The notes beneath the pieces were generated by a model, which saw nothing but the letters and a program-made list of their open reading frames with translations, made no database searches and was not told the origin of the DNA. The translations under genes and the position numbers were made by a program. DNA of 38,356 bases from JAADIV01 sp964439085 (GTDB taxonomy: Bacteria > Desulfobacterota > Desulfobulbia > Desulfobulbales > VMSU01): contig CAYTNB010000005.1 in the NCBI GenBank assembly GCA_964439085.1, positions 1 to 38,356 of the forward strand, read 5' to 3'. This document shows positions 24,076 to 33,526 of the stretch, piece by piece. Every line of letters starts with the position of its first letter. Position 1 is the first letter of the stretch.

Positions 24076-26298
24076 TTGGAATTATTAGCGCCGGCTGGCA
24101 CTATTGAGGTCTTTGAAACGGCGGTGGAGTGTGGTGCTGATGCCGTTTATATTGGAGCTCCAGCTACCAATGCCAGGGCATTAGCAAAACATTTTACCCT
24201 GGAAGAATGTGCCGCAATGGCCGATTATGCCCATAGTCATGACGTCAAACTTTATGTGGCGATGAATTCGCTGCTTAAAGATGCCGAGATTCCCGAGGTT
24301 ATAAAACTTCTCGCTTTTTTTACCGAAATTAAGGTTGATGCCTTGATTATCCAAGACATAGGGTTGTTATTTCTAGCCCAACGGTATTTCCCAGACCTGC
24401 CACTCCATGCCTCTACTTTATTGGGAGCCAATAATTCCATCGCAGTTCGGCAATTTGCGGAAATGGGTTTCGAACGGGTTGTCGTAGCTCGTGAGATGCG
24501 GCTGGACGAGATAGAGGCTGCGGCCAAAAGCAGTCCGGTGGAACTGGAGGCTTTTGTACACGGTGCAATGTGTTTTTCTTACTCTGGCTTATGTATGTTT
24601 AGCAGCTTTCTGGGCGGTAAAAGCGGTTTGCGGGGCAGATGCTCGCAGCCTTGCCGGAGACGATATGCCTGGGAGAATGATACCAAGGGAAAGGCCGCAG
24701 GTTATCTTTTTTCCATGAATGATTTGCAGGGCATAGGCTTGCTGGATCGCTTACGGGCGGCGGGTATAACATCTCTTAAAATTGAAGGCCGCATGCGCAA
24801 TCGACAATATGTTGAGCAAGTGGTAACGGCCTATAGGATGGTTCTTGATAATCCTGGTGATACCAAAAGCATGACCGAGGCAGAAAACATGCTAGGCACC
24901 GCCATGGGACGTAAAACCAGCAGTGGATATTTTAATCTGCAAAACCATGCTGGACTGATTTCCGCCCAACATTCCGGTAATATTGGCATGTTTATAGGTA
25001 AGGCAGGGTCCACTGACCTACAGGGCAGAACGGGGATTAAGTTGCTAAAGGCGATAAGTATAGGTGATCGGCTACGCATTCATCTAGAGAAAAGCGGGGA
25101 GAGATCGTCCTTTACCAATAATGAAATGTGGCAGGAAAATTCTCCTCTTGATAAAGCCTCTGGGGGAGATCATGTTAATTTACGTTTGCCTGATGGGGTA
25201 GTTGCTGGAGATAGTATTTATAAAGTTGATAGCAGGGAATCTCGGGCCAAGGCAGTTCGTCGCCTAACAATTAGGCCTGAAAAGTTTAAACAATTGGTGC
25301 GAAAGATTCGGAATATCCCTAAAACTAATGATTTATGTAATCACCTATGTCCCGCTGGCAAGAAAATTCCGCCACGGCATTTGAAACCACGGTACAAGTC
25401 CACTGGTCCACAGAGAGGTAAAAAACTTGCGCCGAGGGCGGTAGTGCCTATAACCTGGTGGTTGAAAATAGATGATTTGAATATGTTAAGGAAGTTACCT
25501 GCGAATATTTCTCCTGACCGGACGCTGATTGTCCTTTCTCCCAAAACCATACAACAATTTAGACGGCAATCGATTCCAGGGAATCAGCGCCGAGGCTTGA
25601 TCTGGGCCTTGCCACCGATTATTTTGGAAGAGGACATTCAGTTTTATTATGAGGCAATCATTGGCTTGGCCCTACATGATTTTACCGATTGGCAAATTGG
25701 TCATGTCTCGCAGATTCAGTTGTTTCGTGCCGCCGCAAATGAGATTATGCTAGATCCAAGAGCTCAAAGGAAGCAAAGAAGTCGTAAAAAAGCAGTTAAA
25801 ACACATAAGCCTAAAGAGTTCCGCCTTTTTGGCCATTATAGTTTGAATGTTATGAATAGATTTGCTCTGCGAAGTTTGACTATGCTTGGTATACGGATGC
25901 CGCAGATATCGTTGGAGGCGGATAGAGAAATGGTTGCGGCGTTAGGTACAATGCAAAAGGATCACGCTGCTGGAATGACGGTTTATGGCTATCCTCCCTT
26001 ATTTAGTGCTCGGCCAAAGCCGGATTTTTTTACATACGACAAGCCCTTTGTAAGCCCTAGGGGAGAAAAGTTTGTTTTGCGGCAGAGTGGCAATACGACT
26101 CTGGCTCTGCCTACCGCTCCCTTTTCATTATTACCGGTTCTGCGGGAATTAAAAGACTTTGGAATTAATTATGTGGTTGTAGATTTGTCTGGGGCCAGGA
26201 TTGGCAAAAAAGAATTCGGCCAGCTTTGGGGACAATTAACCGGCAGTCACCGGCCAGCCAAACTCAGTAGTTTTAATTATCGCAGTAAACTTCAATAA
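24076..26298 (+). CDS. U32 peptidase-family protein (RlhA/TrhP-like RNA hydroxylation group)
   Basis: 740 residues from a TTG start with AAAGGA about six bases upstream. The N-terminal third shows the U32 pattern: ELLAPAGTIEVFETAVECGADAVYIG, NARALAKHF, and the Cys-rich HGAMCFSYSGLCMFSSFLGGKSGLRGRCSQPCR. The C-terminal part is a long extension with a basic stretch (RKQRSRKKAVK). Members of this family are now linked to prephenate-dependent hydroxylation of 23S rRNA (RlhA) or tRNA (TrhP), rather than to proteolysis. Which one this is cannot be told by eye. It lies 181 bases after the preceding gene, with no obvious structure in the gap. Confidence 0.88.
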   Translation: MELLAPAGTIEVFETAVECGADAVYIGAPATNARALAKHFTLEECAAMADYAHSHDVKLYVAMNSLLKDAEIPEVIKLLAFFTEIKVDALIIQDIGLLFLAQRYFPDLPLHASTLLGANNSIAVRQFAEMGFERVVVAREMRLDEIEAAAKSSPVELEAFVHGAMCFSYSGLCMFSSFLGGKSGLRGRCSQPCRRRYAWENDTKGKAAGYLFSMNDLQGIGLLDRLRAAGITSLKIEGRMRNRQYVEQVVTAYRMVLDNPGDTKSMTEAENMLGTAMGRKTSSGYFNLQNHAGLISAQHSGNIGMFIGKAGSTDLQGRTGIKLLKAISIGDRLRIHLEKSGERSSFTNNEMWQENSPLDKASGGDHVNLRLPDGVVAGDSIYKVDSRESRAKAVRRLTIRPEKFKQLVRKIRNIPKTNDLCNHLCPAGKKIPPRHLKPRYKSTGPQRGKKLAPRAVVPITWWLKIDDLNMLRKLPANISPDRTLIVLSPKTIQQFRRQSIPGNQRRGLIWALPPIILEEDIQFYYEAIIGLALHDFTDWQIGHVSQIQLFRAAANEIMLDPRAQRKQRSRKKAVKTHKPKEFRLFGHYSLNVMNRFALRSLTMLGIRMPQISLEADREMVAALGTMQKDHAAGMTVYGYPPLFSARPKPDFFTYDKPFVSPRGEKFVLRQSGNTTLALPTAPFSLLPVLRELKDFGINYVVVDLSGARIGKKEFGQLWGQLTGSHRPAKLSSFNYRSKLQ

Positions 26299-26310
26299 AC
26301 ATGTGTTACA

Positions 26311-26327
26311 AGAACCAACCTGGTTCT
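26311..26327. terminator. Short hairpin between convergent genes
   Basis: AGAACC and GGTTCT arms with a five-base loop, between the U32 gene and the convergent fmdB gene. No T-run follows, so it is only a weak terminator candidate. Confidence 0.3.
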
Positions 26328-26342
26328 ATCTGGTTATGACGC

Positions 26343-26561
26343 TCATGAGAAGCCTGAAGGTGATGAACAGCCAGAATGAGCGCCGAGGGGGATTGATCCT
26401 GCCGAGCTTGTTGATAATTTCAAACTGGCCGCCGAAATAACCTTCTGGACTATTTTGCTACCGCATTTCGTGCAGCTTATTTTTTCGTTGATATCCTTTG
26501 ATGAAATTATTTGCTCAAAGACTGTCCCGCATTTCTTACATTTATATTCAAACATTGGCAT
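26343..26561 (-). CDS. FmdB-family zinc-ribbon protein
   Basis: 72 residues. It starts MPMFEYKCKKCG and has two CxxC pairs (Cys8/11 and Cys30/33 region, the second as CTKCGS), the single zinc ribbon of FmdB-type proteins. AGAGGG lies before the ATG. FmdB was named as a putative formamidase regulator, but its function is generally unknown. The C-terminal tail is Ser/Gly-rich with one extra Cys. It follows the VanZ-like gene by 20 bases. Confidence 0.9.
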   Translation of the reverse strand: MPMFEYKCKKCGTVFEQIISSKDINEKISCTKCGSKIVQKVISAASLKLSTSSAGSIPLGAHSGCSSPSGFS

Positions 26562-26581
26562 AATTAAGCCCTCTTTATTTT

Positions 26582-27010
26582 TTAGTGTTTTTTATTTCCA
26601 TTAGGTGAATAATATTTCAACCACCACAGGCTGACAGTGAACGCTCCCAAAAAATCAGCACATACATCAAAGGCACTGGAATCACGGCCCGGGACAAAAA
26701 TTTGGTGTATCTCGTCGGTTACTCCATAAGTTGTACAGAAAACAACCGCAATAAGGCCAATTATTATTGGTGCTAGAGATTGGCGGGCCGGGTGCAGCCC
26801 GTACAGACAAGTTGCTGCTAATGTCGCATACTCCAGGGCATGACAGAGTTTATCAATATTCACAATGTCGGGCAAGTGAATACGGTCTCCCGGTTGGCTT
26901 GATAAGGTGAAAATAACAGCCATGAGCAGCAACATAGGCAGAAATCTTAACGCCGTTAAATCAGTACGCCAATGCCCAGCTTTATTATTCGTAGCTTCAA
27001 CCCTCAACAT
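26582..27010 (-). CDS. VanZ-like membrane protein
   Basis: 142 residues with about four hydrophobic segments. Family marks: LSSQPGD after the first segment, DKLCHALEYATLA, VTDEIHQIFVPGRDSSAFDVCADFLGAFTV. VanZ-like proteins are inner-membrane proteins of uncertain function (VanZ confers low-level teicoplanin resistance). The start overlaps the SEC-C gene by 14 bases, indicating coupling. Confidence 0.85.
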   Translation of the reverse strand: MLRVEATNNKAGHWRTDLTALRFLPMLLLMAVIFTLSSQPGDRIHLPDIVNIDKLCHALEYATLAATCLYGLHPARQSLAPIIIGLIAVVFCTTYGVTDEIHQIFVPGRDSSAFDVCADFLGAFTVSLWWLKYYSPNGNKKH

Positions 27011-27494
27011 GAATGCTATCCAACAGCTGACTGGAAAAGTTTTTTTGAATTTTCCTAAGGGCTGAGTTTATCGTTGGAGTAGGACAGTTTTCATGGGTTT
27101 CAACTGTTTTGTCTGCGTAAGCGGTAGTGACCATCTGCTTATTGACGATTTCAAAACTATGAGACCAATTCACTTCAATTGTCTCAGAATTCTCAACAAT
27201 CTCAACACCTATTTTTTTACCAGCCTTGGCAACCAATAAGGCATCTTTTTCGGTTAATTCCAGGAGCCAAGCGTCGCCGTTGGCAATGGAGAACAATACA
27301 AAGACTCCAATTGTTTTTAAGGATACTTTTTTATTAACCGCTGCCTTTTGTAATATAGCAACTTCTGTAGTGATGGTGACCTTTTTGGCTGGAATTTGGC
27401 TATCACCACTGGCCTTTTGTTTATCCAGGCAACAACGCTTATATTTTTGGCCGCTTCCGCAGGGGCATGGTTCATTTCTACCTATTTTTACCAT
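26997..27494 (-). CDS. SEC-C motif protein
   Basis: 165 residues from the preferred start at 27494 (MVKIGRNEPC), which has GGAG about nine bases upstream; an earlier in-frame ATG at 27572 has no such support. CPCGSGQKYKRCC is the SEC-C zinc motif (CxCx8CC-type). The rest is an unassigned domain with no recognised fold. It is the first gene of a SEC-C, VanZ-like, FmdB run. Confidence 0.85.
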   Translation of the reverse strand: MVKIGRNEPCPCGSGQKYKRCCLDKQKASGDSQIPAKKVTITTEVAILQKAAVNKKVSLKTIGVFVLFSIANGDAWLLELTEKDALLVAKAGKKIGVEIVENSETIEVNWSHSFEIVNKQMVTTAYADKTVETHENCPTPTINSALRKIQKNFSSQLLDSIHVEG

Positions 27495-27739
27495 TGCTTT
27501 AACTCCATTGAAATTTATTTTCCTAAGGTATGTGCTTTGATGTATAATTCCACAAATCACCTTTAATGACAATACTATAACGTATATAAAACTGAATATT
27601 ATTGGTAATAAGTCTTATGTAGTGAGTAGACCCAACTGTTCTGGTCTAGGAACATTGTTATACCGCATTTATTACATGAAAATAAATCATAAGACACAGC
27701 AAAATATTAACACACCCTCAAGCGCTTTGGACTTTACTT

Positions 27740-29368
27740 ATGCACACAATCAGGTCGTATTTTAAAAACATATTAAAATGTTTGGGGCGTAGATTTACGG
27801 ATCATCAGCCTCAAGTTAAAACATCTGCGGGGCATACCTTCGACCCTGATGAAAAACCCGATCCTTACGCGATTTTAAATGATACATCCGGACAGTTGGC
27901 TGGCTTCCAGTCCTTTATGAATTCCGCTCTACATTTGCAGCTGGAATTGATTAGAAGTTCCATTAATTTAACCACGGCAGCAATTTTATGGGCTGGTAAA
28001 ACCTCAGAGCAGTTTGTGATTTTGAGCATTGTCTCAAGTCGTCCAGACATCCTTTCTGGCCCCTTTAGTAAGGGTGTCGGTCTCACTGCTGCCCTGCTTA
28101 GGGGGCGCAATGAAGTTTCGATAGATCACGCCAGTGATAATTACGCAGGCATGATCTATTACGAGCATCCTGGTGGGATTGGCAGTGCCATTGCCCTACG
28201 CGCTTCTCAAGATAACATGGGAGATGGTGGCTCAAACGATGATTTATTTATCCTTTGCGTTGATCGAGAGGACGTGAGTGAATGGTCAGAGAATGACAAA
28301 ATTTTACTTCATCTGGCTGTTGATAAGATGTTTATGGATCAAAAGCTAAGTAAATTATTAAACAATATTGAACAGGAACGCAGTATAATTCAAAAAATTT
28401 GTACTAGTTTTCGTGAACTTAATCACGGTTTAGATCTTAAGTCGGTATTTGTGGCCACCGATAATGCTATTAATAATTTACTACCTGTTGATTGTGTTGC
28501 TATAAATCTTACTCAAAGGGATATTCATTATATTGCCTTTATCCGTGGTGGAATTAATGAACGTTTATTAGGCATGGAATATGGAATTAACGAGGGGCTG
28601 GTTGGGCAGGTTTTAAAACTTGATCATTCTTTACCCGCATACGCCTTTTATAATGGCGATGCACCAGTTTTTTCGAGTTCCCATTGTTTGGTGGGGTATA
28701 AATCTTTATTTATCATTCCCCTGCGCCCAGAGAAGGGACCTCCTATTGGTACTCTCACTGTAGCGGCCAAGCCCGCACAAGTGTTTGGTAAAGTGCAGCT
28801 AGATATTTTAAGTCTTATTGCTGATCAGGCGGCCATTAAAATTGACTTGGCAAAATCGCATGAATTAATTAATAAAATGGCCACTACGGACGGCCTAACT
28901 TCCCTCGCTAATCATCGGACATTCCAACATGGCTTTGATATAATGCTGCATCGGGCCAAACGCCGAAAAAGCCCTTTGGCCATGATCCTATGTGATATTG
29001 ATTTTTTTAAAAAATTTAACGATAGTTACGGCCATCAATTTGGCGATAAGGTTTTAAAGCAAGTAGCTGCCACCATGGCATCTGCGATTCGAAAAGTGGA
29101 TTTAGCCGCTCGCTACGGAGGTGAAGAATTCGCACTTATCCTCGAAAATTCAGATAAAAGAGGGGCATTTATAATGGCTGAGCGGATAAGACAGGATATT
29201 GCCGCCTTAAAATTTTCTTTTGAGGGACATCAAATTGGTGTTACTATCTCCATGGGGATTGCCGCATATCCAGAAGATGAACTGGCAAAATCGCAGTTGA
29301 TAGAACTGGCAGACAAGGCACTGTATAAGGCTAAAGAAAGAGGGCGAAATAAGACTGTATTGGCTTGA
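27740..29368 (+). CDS. GAF-like sensor plus GGDEF diguanylate cyclase
   Basis: 542 residues, no strong membrane segment. The N-terminal part (about 50-200) looks like a sensor domain; the second domain (about 235-370) is GAF-like (IIPLRPEKGPPIGTLTV). The GGDEF domain starts near 380 and has the active-site variant GGEEF (460-464), an accepted active sequence. RKVD at 451-454, five residues before GGEEF, is a typical inhibitory I-site. It should make c-di-GMP in the cytoplasm and be feedback-inhibited. It begins 245 bases from the divergent SEC-C gene. Confidence 0.92.
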   Translation: MHTIRSYFKNILKCLGRRFTDHQPQVKTSAGHTFDPDEKPDPYAILNDTSGQLAGFQSFMNSALHLQLELIRSSINLTTAAILWAGKTSEQFVILSIVSSRPDILSGPFSKGVGLTAALLRGRNEVSIDHASDNYAGMIYYEHPGGIGSAIALRASQDNMGDGGSNDDLFILCVDREDVSEWSENDKILLHLAVDKMFMDQKLSKLLNNIEQERSIIQKICTSFRELNHGLDLKSVFVATDNAINNLLPVDCVAINLTQRDIHYIAFIRGGINERLLGMEYGINEGLVGQVLKLDHSLPAYAFYNGDAPVFSSSHCLVGYKSLFIIPLRPEKGPPIGTLTVAAKPAQVFGKVQLDILSLIADQAAIKIDLAKSHELINKMATTDGLTSLANHRTFQHGFDIMLHRAKRRKSPLAMILCDIDFFKKFNDSYGHQFGDKVLKQVAATMASAIRKVDLAARYGGEEFALILENSDKRGAFIMAERIRQDIAALKFSFEGHQIGVTISMGIAAYPEDELAKSQLIELADKALYKAKERGRNKTVLA

Positions 29369-29420
29369 AAGTCCATGGAATTAATATTAAGCAGTACTTT
29401 TGTGATAATTTGGGGCTAGG

Positions 29421-29446
29421 ACGGCCTCTGAGGTAGCCGTTTTTTG
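29421..29446 (+). terminator. Rho-independent terminator after the GGDEF gene
   Basis: ACGGC and GCCGT arms around a loop with a CCT/AGG pair, followed by six T residues. About 50 bases after the stop. Confidence 0.82.
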
Positions 29447-29534
29447 CGCCGTAAAATCTTTCGCTCATCCTGGAAATGTCAATTGGTCTCACAATGGCGC
29501 TGGATTATTACAAACTTTAATTTGGAAAAACAAT

Positions 29535-30539
29535 ATGGGAAATATGGAAGAAATTGAATTTAAGGCTTTATGGGTTGAGGAGAAAAGTGAAAACGTATTC
29601 ACTCGAGGCATAGTAACTCGGCGGATAGCTAATTTACCGTTGGGAGAATTATTGGTTCGGGTAAAATATTCATCATTAAATTATAAGGATGCTCTGTCGG
29701 CTTCCGGCAATAAGGGTGTGACCAAGAGATATCCTCATACGCCTGGGATTGATTGTGCCGGGATTGTCGAGAAAAGTCAGGTTGATAAATTTAAAGTTGG
29801 TGATGAGGTCATTGTCTCATGCTTTGATTTGGGAATGAATACTCCGGGTGGTTTTGGGCAGTATATTCGGGTGCCTGGTGAATGGGCTGTGAAATTGCCT
29901 CCTGAGATTAGCTTGCGGCAAAGTATGATTTACGGAACCGCAGGTTTCACGGCAGCGCAAAGTGTTGAACGAATTCTTCAGCATGGAGTAACGCCGGATA
30001 GTGGTGACATCCTGGTAACCGGCGCCACTGGCGGGGTTGGTAGTGTTGCAGTGGCAATCTTGGCTAAATTGGGATTTAAGGTGAGTGCCGCCACCGGAAA
30101 AGACGCCGACGATTTTTTAAGTGCTATAGGGGCTGCGGAAATTATTCCACGTCAGAAAATAGGTGGGGGTAAAAACCGGGCGCTGCTGCGCGAACGGTGG
30201 GCGGCGGTTATTGATACGGTTGGCGGTCGTTACCTGGAGACGGCGATTAAATCGACAAAATATGATGGCATAGTCACTTGCTGCGGAAATGTGGCGGCCC
30301 CGGAGATTAATCTTACAGTTTACCCATTTATTCTACGCAGAGTAACATTGGCAGGAATTGACTCAGCGCTTACACCTAAGTTAAGAAGACAACATATATG
30401 GCGTAAAATAGCCCAGCAATGGCGGCTTGATCTTATCGAAACGCTGGGGAATGAAATAAGTCTAGAAGAGTTAGACGCCAATATAGAAGCGATGTTAGCG
30501 GGGCAATTAAAGGGGAGAGTTATAGTCAATCTTCAGTGA
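29535..30539 (+). CDS. YhdH/AcuI-type NADPH-dependent quinone oxidoreductase-like protein
   Basis: 334 residues, medium-chain dehydrogenase/reductase fold without the zinc-binding residues. SSLNYKDALSASGN, TPGIDCAGIV, GFGQYIRVPGEW, the GTAGFTAAQSV segment, and the cofactor loop VTGATGGVGSVAV are typical of YhdH/YhfP/AcuI. AcuI reduces acryloyl-CoA to propionyl-CoA with NADPH. The substrate here is unproven. The last 14 bases overlap the convergent response-regulator gene. Confidence 0.92.
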   Translation: MGNMEEIEFKALWVEEKSENVFTRGIVTRRIANLPLGELLVRVKYSSLNYKDALSASGNKGVTKRYPHTPGIDCAGIVEKSQVDKFKVGDEVIVSCFDLGMNTPGGFGQYIRVPGEWAVKLPPEISLRQSMIYGTAGFTAAQSVERILQHGVTPDSGDILVTGATGGVGSVAVAILAKLGFKVSAATGKDADDFLSAIGAAEIIPRQKIGGGKNRALLRERWAAVIDTVGGRYLETAIKSTKYDGIVTCCGNVAAPEINLTVYPFILRRVTLAGIDSALTPKLRRQHIWRKIAQQWRLDLIETLGNEISLEELDANIEAMLAGQLKGRVIVNLQ

Positions 30540-31440
30540 AAATTTGGTTTTTTCCACGAGCTTTAGCTTGATACATGGCATTATCGGCCTTGTTAATGAA
30601 GTTGTGAATATCGTCCTGCCAGTCAACTTCCAGATTTCGTTTAAATTCTGCTAGTCCGAAACTTAATGTGGTATTGCCAAATTCATACCCTGCATAGGCG
30701 GCTCTGATTCTTTCATTAATTTGCCAGGTCTGCTTCTTTGTAGTTTGGGTAGTTAATAGGGCAAATTCATCGCCGCCATAACGAAACGTCCAGTCAACTC
30801 CGCGTCTGGCACAACTCATCATGATACCACCTAATGTTTGCAAAACATGGTCACCAGCCTGATGCCCCTTGGTGTCGTTATAAGTTTTAAAATTGTCGAT
30901 ATCGATAAATGTAAGAAAAATAACATGATTCTGCCGATTGGCGCGATGTGCCTCATCGACGATTTTAATATCGAAATAACGCCTATTGTACAGTTTGGTT
31001 AAGCTGTCGCGAATCGATATCTGCTCCAGTTTTTTAACAAGAGCCTGTTCCCTGACAACCCGTTTAAGTTTTGCCAGGAGTTCATCACCGTCAAATGGCT
31101 TGGTCATATAATCGATAGCACCGGCACTAATCACATCGACATACGAATAATCCGCACTGTAACCAGTAGCTACGATTACCCCGGTTTGGGGATATAGTTT
31201 CATGATATGTTTCAACAACTCCATGCCGTTCATATTTGGCATATTGATATCGGTTATAACAATATCAAATGGAGCTTCTCGCAATTTTTTAATTGCTATA
31301 ATTCCGTCTTCGGCGGTGGCAAAGCTGTAGCTTTCCAGTTCTAAAATTCTCTTCATTACCTGCAAAAGACTGGGGTCATCATCAACAAGCAATATGTTTA
31401 TGTCTTTATTTGGCGGATGGCCGTTAGGGTCGATTGCCAT
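30526..31440 (-). CDS. Response regulator with GGDEF output (diguanylate cyclase)
   Basis: 304 residues. Receiver (about 14-130) with acidic pocket Asp20-Asp22, phospho-acceptor Asp64 and Lys114 (YMTKPF). The GGDEF domain (about 142-300) has a perfect GGDEF at 222-226 and an RGVD I-site at 213-216. Phosphorylation by a kinase should turn on c-di-GMP synthesis. It may take phosphate from one of the orphan kinases of this window (the CHASE8-like kinase lacks a partner), but this is inference. GGAGA precedes the ATG. It follows trmL by 14 bases in the M23-trmL-regulator operon. Confidence 0.95.
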   Translation of the reverse strand: MAIDPNGHPPNKDINILLVDDDPSLLQVMKRILELESYSFATAEDGIIAIKKLREAPFDIVITDINMPNMNGMELLKHIMKLYPQTGVIVATGYSADYSYVDVISAGAIDYMTKPFDGDELLAKLKRVVREQALVKKLEQISIRDSLTKLYNRRYFDIKIVDEAHRANRQNHVIFLTFIDIDNFKTYNDTKGHQAGDHVLQTLGGIMMSCARRGVDWTFRYGGDEFALLTTQTTKKQTWQINERIRAAYAGYEFGNTTLSFGLAEFKRNLEVDWQDDIHNFINKADNAMYQAKARGKNQIFTED

Positions 31441-31454
31441 TGTGCTTCTCCGTT

Positions 31455-31910
31455 TTATTGCTGTTGTCGTAGTGCTTCATACAGAACAATCCCAGCTGTC
31501 ATTGCCAGATTAAGGCTCCTGATATTATGGTTAGGCATGGGTATAGTGTAACATTTATCGGCATATTGATGCAAAATTTCTTCGGGTAGTCCTTTCGTTT
31601 CTTTGCCAAATATTAGAAAATCGCCAGGCTTAAAATGGGCCTTGGTGTAAGGTGTCTTGGTCTTTTTGCTAAGAAAAAACATGCGGCTACTTTGGTGTGA
31701 AGACATGAACTCGGCTAAATTTTGCCAATAGACAATATCAACATATTTCCAGTAATCGAGGCCAGCCCTTTTTAGATAGCGATCATCGGTGCTGAAGCCA
31801 AGGGGCTTTACCAGATGAAGAGTGGTGTTGGTGGCACCGCACAAGCGGGCAATGGTTCCGGTATTAGGCGGGATTTCCGGTTCAACAAGAACAACATTAA
31901 ATGGTGGCAT
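31455..31910 (-). CDS. trmL: tRNA (cytidine(34)-2'-O)-methyltransferase TrmL
   Basis: 151 residues, a small SPOUT enzyme that 2'-O-methylates the wobble base of tRNA-Leu isoacceptors. Motifs: VVLVEPEIPPNTGTIARLCGAT, LVKPLGF, GLDYW, LIFGKETKGLP and the C-terminal IPMPNHNIRSLNLAMTAGIVLYEALRQ. It starts five bases after the M23 peptidase stop. Confidence 0.95.
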   Translation of the reverse strand: MPPFNVVLVEPEIPPNTGTIARLCGATNTTLHLVKPLGFSTDDRYLKRAGLDYWKYVDIVYWQNLAEFMSSHQSSRMFFLSKKTKTPYTKAHFKPGDFLIFGKETKGLPEEILHQYADKCYTIPMPNHNIRSLNLAMTAGIVLYEALRQQQ

Positions 31911-31915
31911 TTGAT

Positions 31916-33370
31916 TTACAGTATCGTTAAATTGTTTTTCTTTTGATTGGAGAGAGTAACAGAACTAACCTTAATTATTTCATGATTTTTTACATATTCG
32001 TTCTTCATTTGTATGGCCATTTTTTCAACCTGTTTATTAAAATCAGGTATATCTTTTTGGGCTAAGACTATTCTTGGTTTAAAGGCAATTGAAAATGGAT
32101 TTTTAAATACGCCATTATGTCTTATTCGATAATCCAAATGTGGGCCGGTGGCCAAACCGGTTGAACCAACATAGCCAATTATATCTTTTTTGTGAACAAT
32201 ACTTCCCTTGTGTAAACCCTTTTTGTACCTGGACATATGACCGTAATATGTTCTGTAGCCGCCACTATGGGCCAGGACGATTTGTTTACCATTACCGCCA
32301 TTCCTGCCAATTGAGATAATGCGGCCGTCTCCTGCTGCCATAATTGGAGTGCCGGTAGGTGCTGCCAAATCAATGCCCAGATGTGGTTGGATTATACCTG
32401 TTATGGGATGACGGCGGTGATAGCTAAATTTTGAGGTAAGACGACCCATGGGTAACGGCGAACGAATAAACTGAGAGCCAACGGCCTGGCCATCTGCATC
32501 GAAATAGGCACCGACATTTTTACCTGTCTGGAAATAATAGGCGGTTAATGCTACGCTCTCACCATTATATGAAGCAGATTTTATTTTACCGTAACCAACA
32601 CAAGTCCCATCTTTATAGTATTTGTCGAAAATAATACTATAGGTATCGCCCATATGCGTTTCGGTGTTAAAATCGATGCGTGAGGCAAAAATGTCGGCAA
32701 AGGCATAAATAAGTTTAAAGTCTTCATGCTTCCCCGTAAAGGAGGCAAACAATGAAGAGTTTATTTGAGCACTTATGCGAACCGTTTTTATCTCGATTTT
32801 TATAGGATCTTTTTCGGCCTTATATCCATCAGCATTGGCGGAAATAGTGTAACTTTCCAAGGGGCCGACATTATAAACACAAGACCTTAAATCTCCTTGC
32901 TGATCTAAAACTATGGTGTATTGATCTGATGGTTTTAAACGACGTAAATCTAATTTAGTACAAAGGGTATTTATTATCTGGGTACGTACTTTTGCTGAAA
33001 TATTTTTGCTCCTCAACGATGCGGCCAGTGTACTACCAGCTTTAAGATTGCCGATTATTTCGTCATATCCAGGTAACTTAGGTTTGCCAGATGGGTAAAA
33101 AACGGTATTATTGGCATTTTTAATGGAGAGTGGAGATGATTGCAGTGTGCTGTCTGCAAATGAATTGTCTTTTTTAATGTTAGAAAAATTGGCCGTTTGC
33201 TCTTGGTAGGCTTCTGCGGGCATAGTCTGAAAGATTACACCTAGGTTGTTCCGAACGGCGGTACATATTACCGACCAGCCATCAGCACCTATATTATTGG
33301 CAATGACCAGGGTGGCAAATAAAATTGCTACAAGGCCTATGGTTGTTCTAATCAGTTTAATAAATTTCAT
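31916..33370 (-). CDS. M23-family cell-wall peptidase, variant zinc site
   Basis: 484 residues. An N-terminal membrane anchor (about 9-26) is followed by a low-similarity domain (about 100-290) like the inhibitory/OapA-type region of MepM relatives, then a C-terminal M23 domain. HLGID (His330, Asp334) and YYGHMS (His378) are present. The usual HxH of the active site is HLD (His411, Asp413), so one zinc ligand is Asp where most family members have His. It is expected to cut peptidoglycan cross-links in the periplasm. It is first in an operon with trmL and the GGDEF regulator. Confidence 0.9.
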   Translation of the reverse strand: MKFIKLIRTTIGLVAILFATLVIANNIGADGWSVICTAVRNNLGVIFQTMPAEAYQEQTANFSNIKKDNSFADSTLQSSPLSIKNANNTVFYPSGKPKLPGYDEIIGNLKAGSTLAASLRSKNISAKVRTQIINTLCTKLDLRRLKPSDQYTIVLDQQGDLRSCVYNVGPLESYTISANADGYKAEKDPIKIEIKTVRISAQINSSLFASFTGKHEDFKLIYAFADIFASRIDFNTETHMGDTYSIIFDKYYKDGTCVGYGKIKSASYNGESVALTAYYFQTGKNVGAYFDADGQAVGSQFIRSPLPMGRLTSKFSYHRRHPITGIIQPHLGIDLAAPTGTPIMAAGDGRIISIGRNGGNGKQIVLAHSGGYRTYYGHMSRYKKGLHKGSIVHKKDIIGYVGSTGLATGPHLDYRIRHNGVFKNPFSIAFKPRIVLAQKDIPDFNKQVEKMAIQMKNEYVKNHEIIKVSSVTLSNQKKNNLTIL

Positions 33371-33400
33371 AATAATTCAAGGTTGTTAAGTCTCTTTAAA

Positions 33401-33526
33401 AAGGTACTAACACCCCAAGAGGGGGTATCGGAGTCTACGCTTACCTAAGTACCTTATAAATTTTTTCTAAAAAACAGGTAAGCGGAGCGAAGCGTAGACT
33501 CCGAGAAAACAATCTGTAAGGTACTA
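33401..33526. repeat. Repeat module M plus repeat B core, copy 3
   Basis: Starts AAGGTACTAACACCCC (module M on the reverse strand, hairpin CACCCC/GGGGGT), continues to GGAGTCTACGCTTACC, then the B core at 33449-33525 bounded by AGTACCTTA and TAAGGTACT. The core middle carries the longest form of the AGGTAAGCG...AGACTCC motif. It lies between the divergent M23 peptidase and aspartate kinase genes. Confidence 0.85.

Noticed and set aside
27573..27739. Promoter region between SEC-C and GGDEF genes
   Set aside because: AT-rich with no sigma-70 or sigma-54 pair good enough to annotate.
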